From Acanthosoma haemorrhoidale (Eukaryota > Arthropoda > Insecta > Hemiptera > Acanthosomatidae), in the NCBI GenBank assembly GCA_930367205.1, contig OV884015.1, positions 34,029,288 through 34,093,287 on the forward strand: DNA of 64,000 bases. The letters run 5' to 3'. Below, piece by piece: positions 62,405 to 64,000 of this stretch. A program made the position numbers and the translations under genes. Position 1 is the first letter of the stretch. Each line of letters begins with the position of its first letter. The notes beneath the pieces were generated by a model. The model made no database searches, was not told the origin of the DNA, and saw only the letters and a list, made by a program, of their open reading frames with translations.

Positions 62405-64000
62405 AAAAAGTAGTTGTCCGCTTTTTATCAAACGGCAAGGTCAAAGGGAAGTCCAAATCGTCGTCATAGTTCGATTAGTTTCATAAATGAGGTCGCTCAC
62501 CAGGTTAGTAGTCTATCAAAGTAAGGCCCGACGAAGACAACGCTGTTGTCCGCCCGTGGGATTATATGAGTATCGAGCTGTACGGTAAACAAGGTTCGTG
62601 GGTGAGAAAATGGGATATGTGGGGGTTTTCTGTCCTCAATATGTTTAAACATGTTTTTCTTAAGGTGTCTTAATTTCGAGGTAAGTACAGTTGATCAGTC
62701 CCATCCAGTTACATTTAAACCATTTGAATGATAATGTGATTGGAGTAAAAACTTTACTAGAAAACATGAGTTGCTTATTGACTCCTTCGAAGGAACGAGT
62801 CTCCTGAGCCTTTGCATGGTTGATTTTGAAAGTCGTTATCATAAACGAAATAGATGTTTAATTGCTGTGGTTAGCCAGTCACATTTAACAGTCAGAATTA
62901 ACATGCTGTTATACGGAAGTAGCCCTGATTAACATAATAAAACGTGGAAGCCTTAGCTGCCGTTTCATCTTTGTGCTGTCTAAAGGGCTCTCGGAAAACA
63001 TCCATGAGACGGTCACGCAACCTTTATGGGTGGTCACATGAGTCACATCTTGCTTTCTCGGCGTGGAATATTTCCTGTATGCCCGTGAGCTATTTGTCGA
63101 TCCATTATCTCAGTATATCCCCTAACCATCTCATACAAATGTTGTTCAGTAGTGCATTGGATGAAAATCTAACAAGGGTTATTTTATCAGCCTGCTAAAT
63201 ATGAACTTGATATACGCAGGTGAAAGTTCCTTTTCAGTGGCAATGACTGCATAAGTGACACCAAGAAGAGTTGAAACGAAAGCCAGTGCCAATGACTGGA
63301 TCTCCGTCATGGAGCCGGTCGAAAGTAGCAGTTACGAAGACCGTAACAAATGTAAGAAAAATCGTCAGTTTCCCCGGTCAGGTCTGCACGGATGATTAAA
63401 TCTTGTTCAGCCACCGTAAGGTAGCCAGCTGCTTAATCATAGCAATTCCTCTTCCAGGCTTGCGTCCGCACAGATTGCTCCTCCAAACTAGCAGCTCCAT
63501 TTACGTTTCGAGCGTATAATTACTGCAAAACAAGAAGGAAAGAAAAATATGTGCATTTTTTTTTTGCCTTTAAAAAAAAGTTAGGGAAAGTGTGGCCAAG
63601 CATATACTTAGAATTGTAAAGCCCAGTTGACAACTCGTTTCTTGCCTAGCTTACTTACAATGTAACTGCGTAGTAACCTTGATGTGTAATGATAACCTGC
63701 GGTGAAGGGTAACTTTCTTTCTGATCTATGCTGTGGTTTGCCGAATTAAGAAAAACAAGTAAAAACACTGTGAAAATGCCACGAATAAGTCACGAGAGAA
63801 GCGAGAAACATTCCAGAAAAAGAATTATTTATTCTTAGAAGGCACTTTATGTGATACTTAGAAATACGGAACGAGGTCGAATAAAATACTAAGCCTAAGT
63901 CAAGAGTATTATGTATATGATTCACAGCAAACTGACAACTGTCTGTAAATAGGCTTAGAAACGAAGTGTCGTAATCATATGTTACAATCAAGCCAAGTGT
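62405..64000. other. Non-coding right end of the window
   Basis: No gene is recognised. Frames at 62944-63198 (+, 84 codons) and 63746-63991 (-, 81 codons) carry no known motif. A possible further degenerate hairpin/GAAA unit lies at 63293-63330 (GACTGGATCTCCGTCATGG then GGTCGAAAG), too weak to list with the others. Confidence 0.3.

Overview
The window looks like AT-rich, gene-poor nuclear DNA of an arthropod, probably an insect. The evidence is a long run without any recognisable host gene, long A/T tracts and homopolymers, and many dead copies of a Jockey-type non-LTR retrotransposon. I cannot name the species, and a hemipteran-like insect is only a guess. There are no rRNA genes, intact tRNA genes, CRISPR arrays, operons or prokaryotic features. 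Nearly all open frames are short and look like chance frames in AT-rich DNA.

The best-supported content is one Jockey-like LINE family with twelve 5'-truncated copies: five on + (6068, 6748, 13432, 25333, 59283) and seven on - (4439, 20537, 26648, 28330, 34978, 48768, 56869). The longest is 25333-26446. It carries the C-terminal two thirds of a reverse transcriptase, a stop at 26264-26266, a 3' UTR and an AATAAA-type tail. Six copies have target-site duplications that I can read directly. One of these is only 38 bp long. The copies differ by internal 3'-UTR deletions, so they form subfamilies.

A second layer is a short motif found at about twelve places between 20.3 and 62.4 kb: CTGA(N)GA or a relative, a small hairpin, GAAA, and often AATAAA downstream. 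It resembles the hammerhead-ribozyme-like termini of Penelope-like elements, but no Penelope coding sequence is recognisable. Two of these motifs sit head-to-head as an inverted repeat at 62.2-62.4 kb.

Other repeats are a pair of inverted ~200-bp arms at 410-605 and 2821-3035, a dispersed repeat pair at 16273/50078, tRNA-derived SINE-like units at 19.4 and 27.6 kb (weaker at 49.4 and 57.3 kb), GC-rich islands at 15.4-16.2, 38.2 and 44.0-44.35 kb, a (TTA)n microsatellite, and several 10-13-nt G/C runs.

The region from 50.7 to 61 kb, with smaller patches at 3.6, 5.2 and 23.1 kb, holds sequence blocks that look less random than their surroundings. Two of them each contain three TGATTTAY octamers, the Exd/Hox type. 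They are plausible cis-regulatory elements of a distant developmental gene, so the window may be an intron or gene desert. That is inference and would need cross-species alignment.
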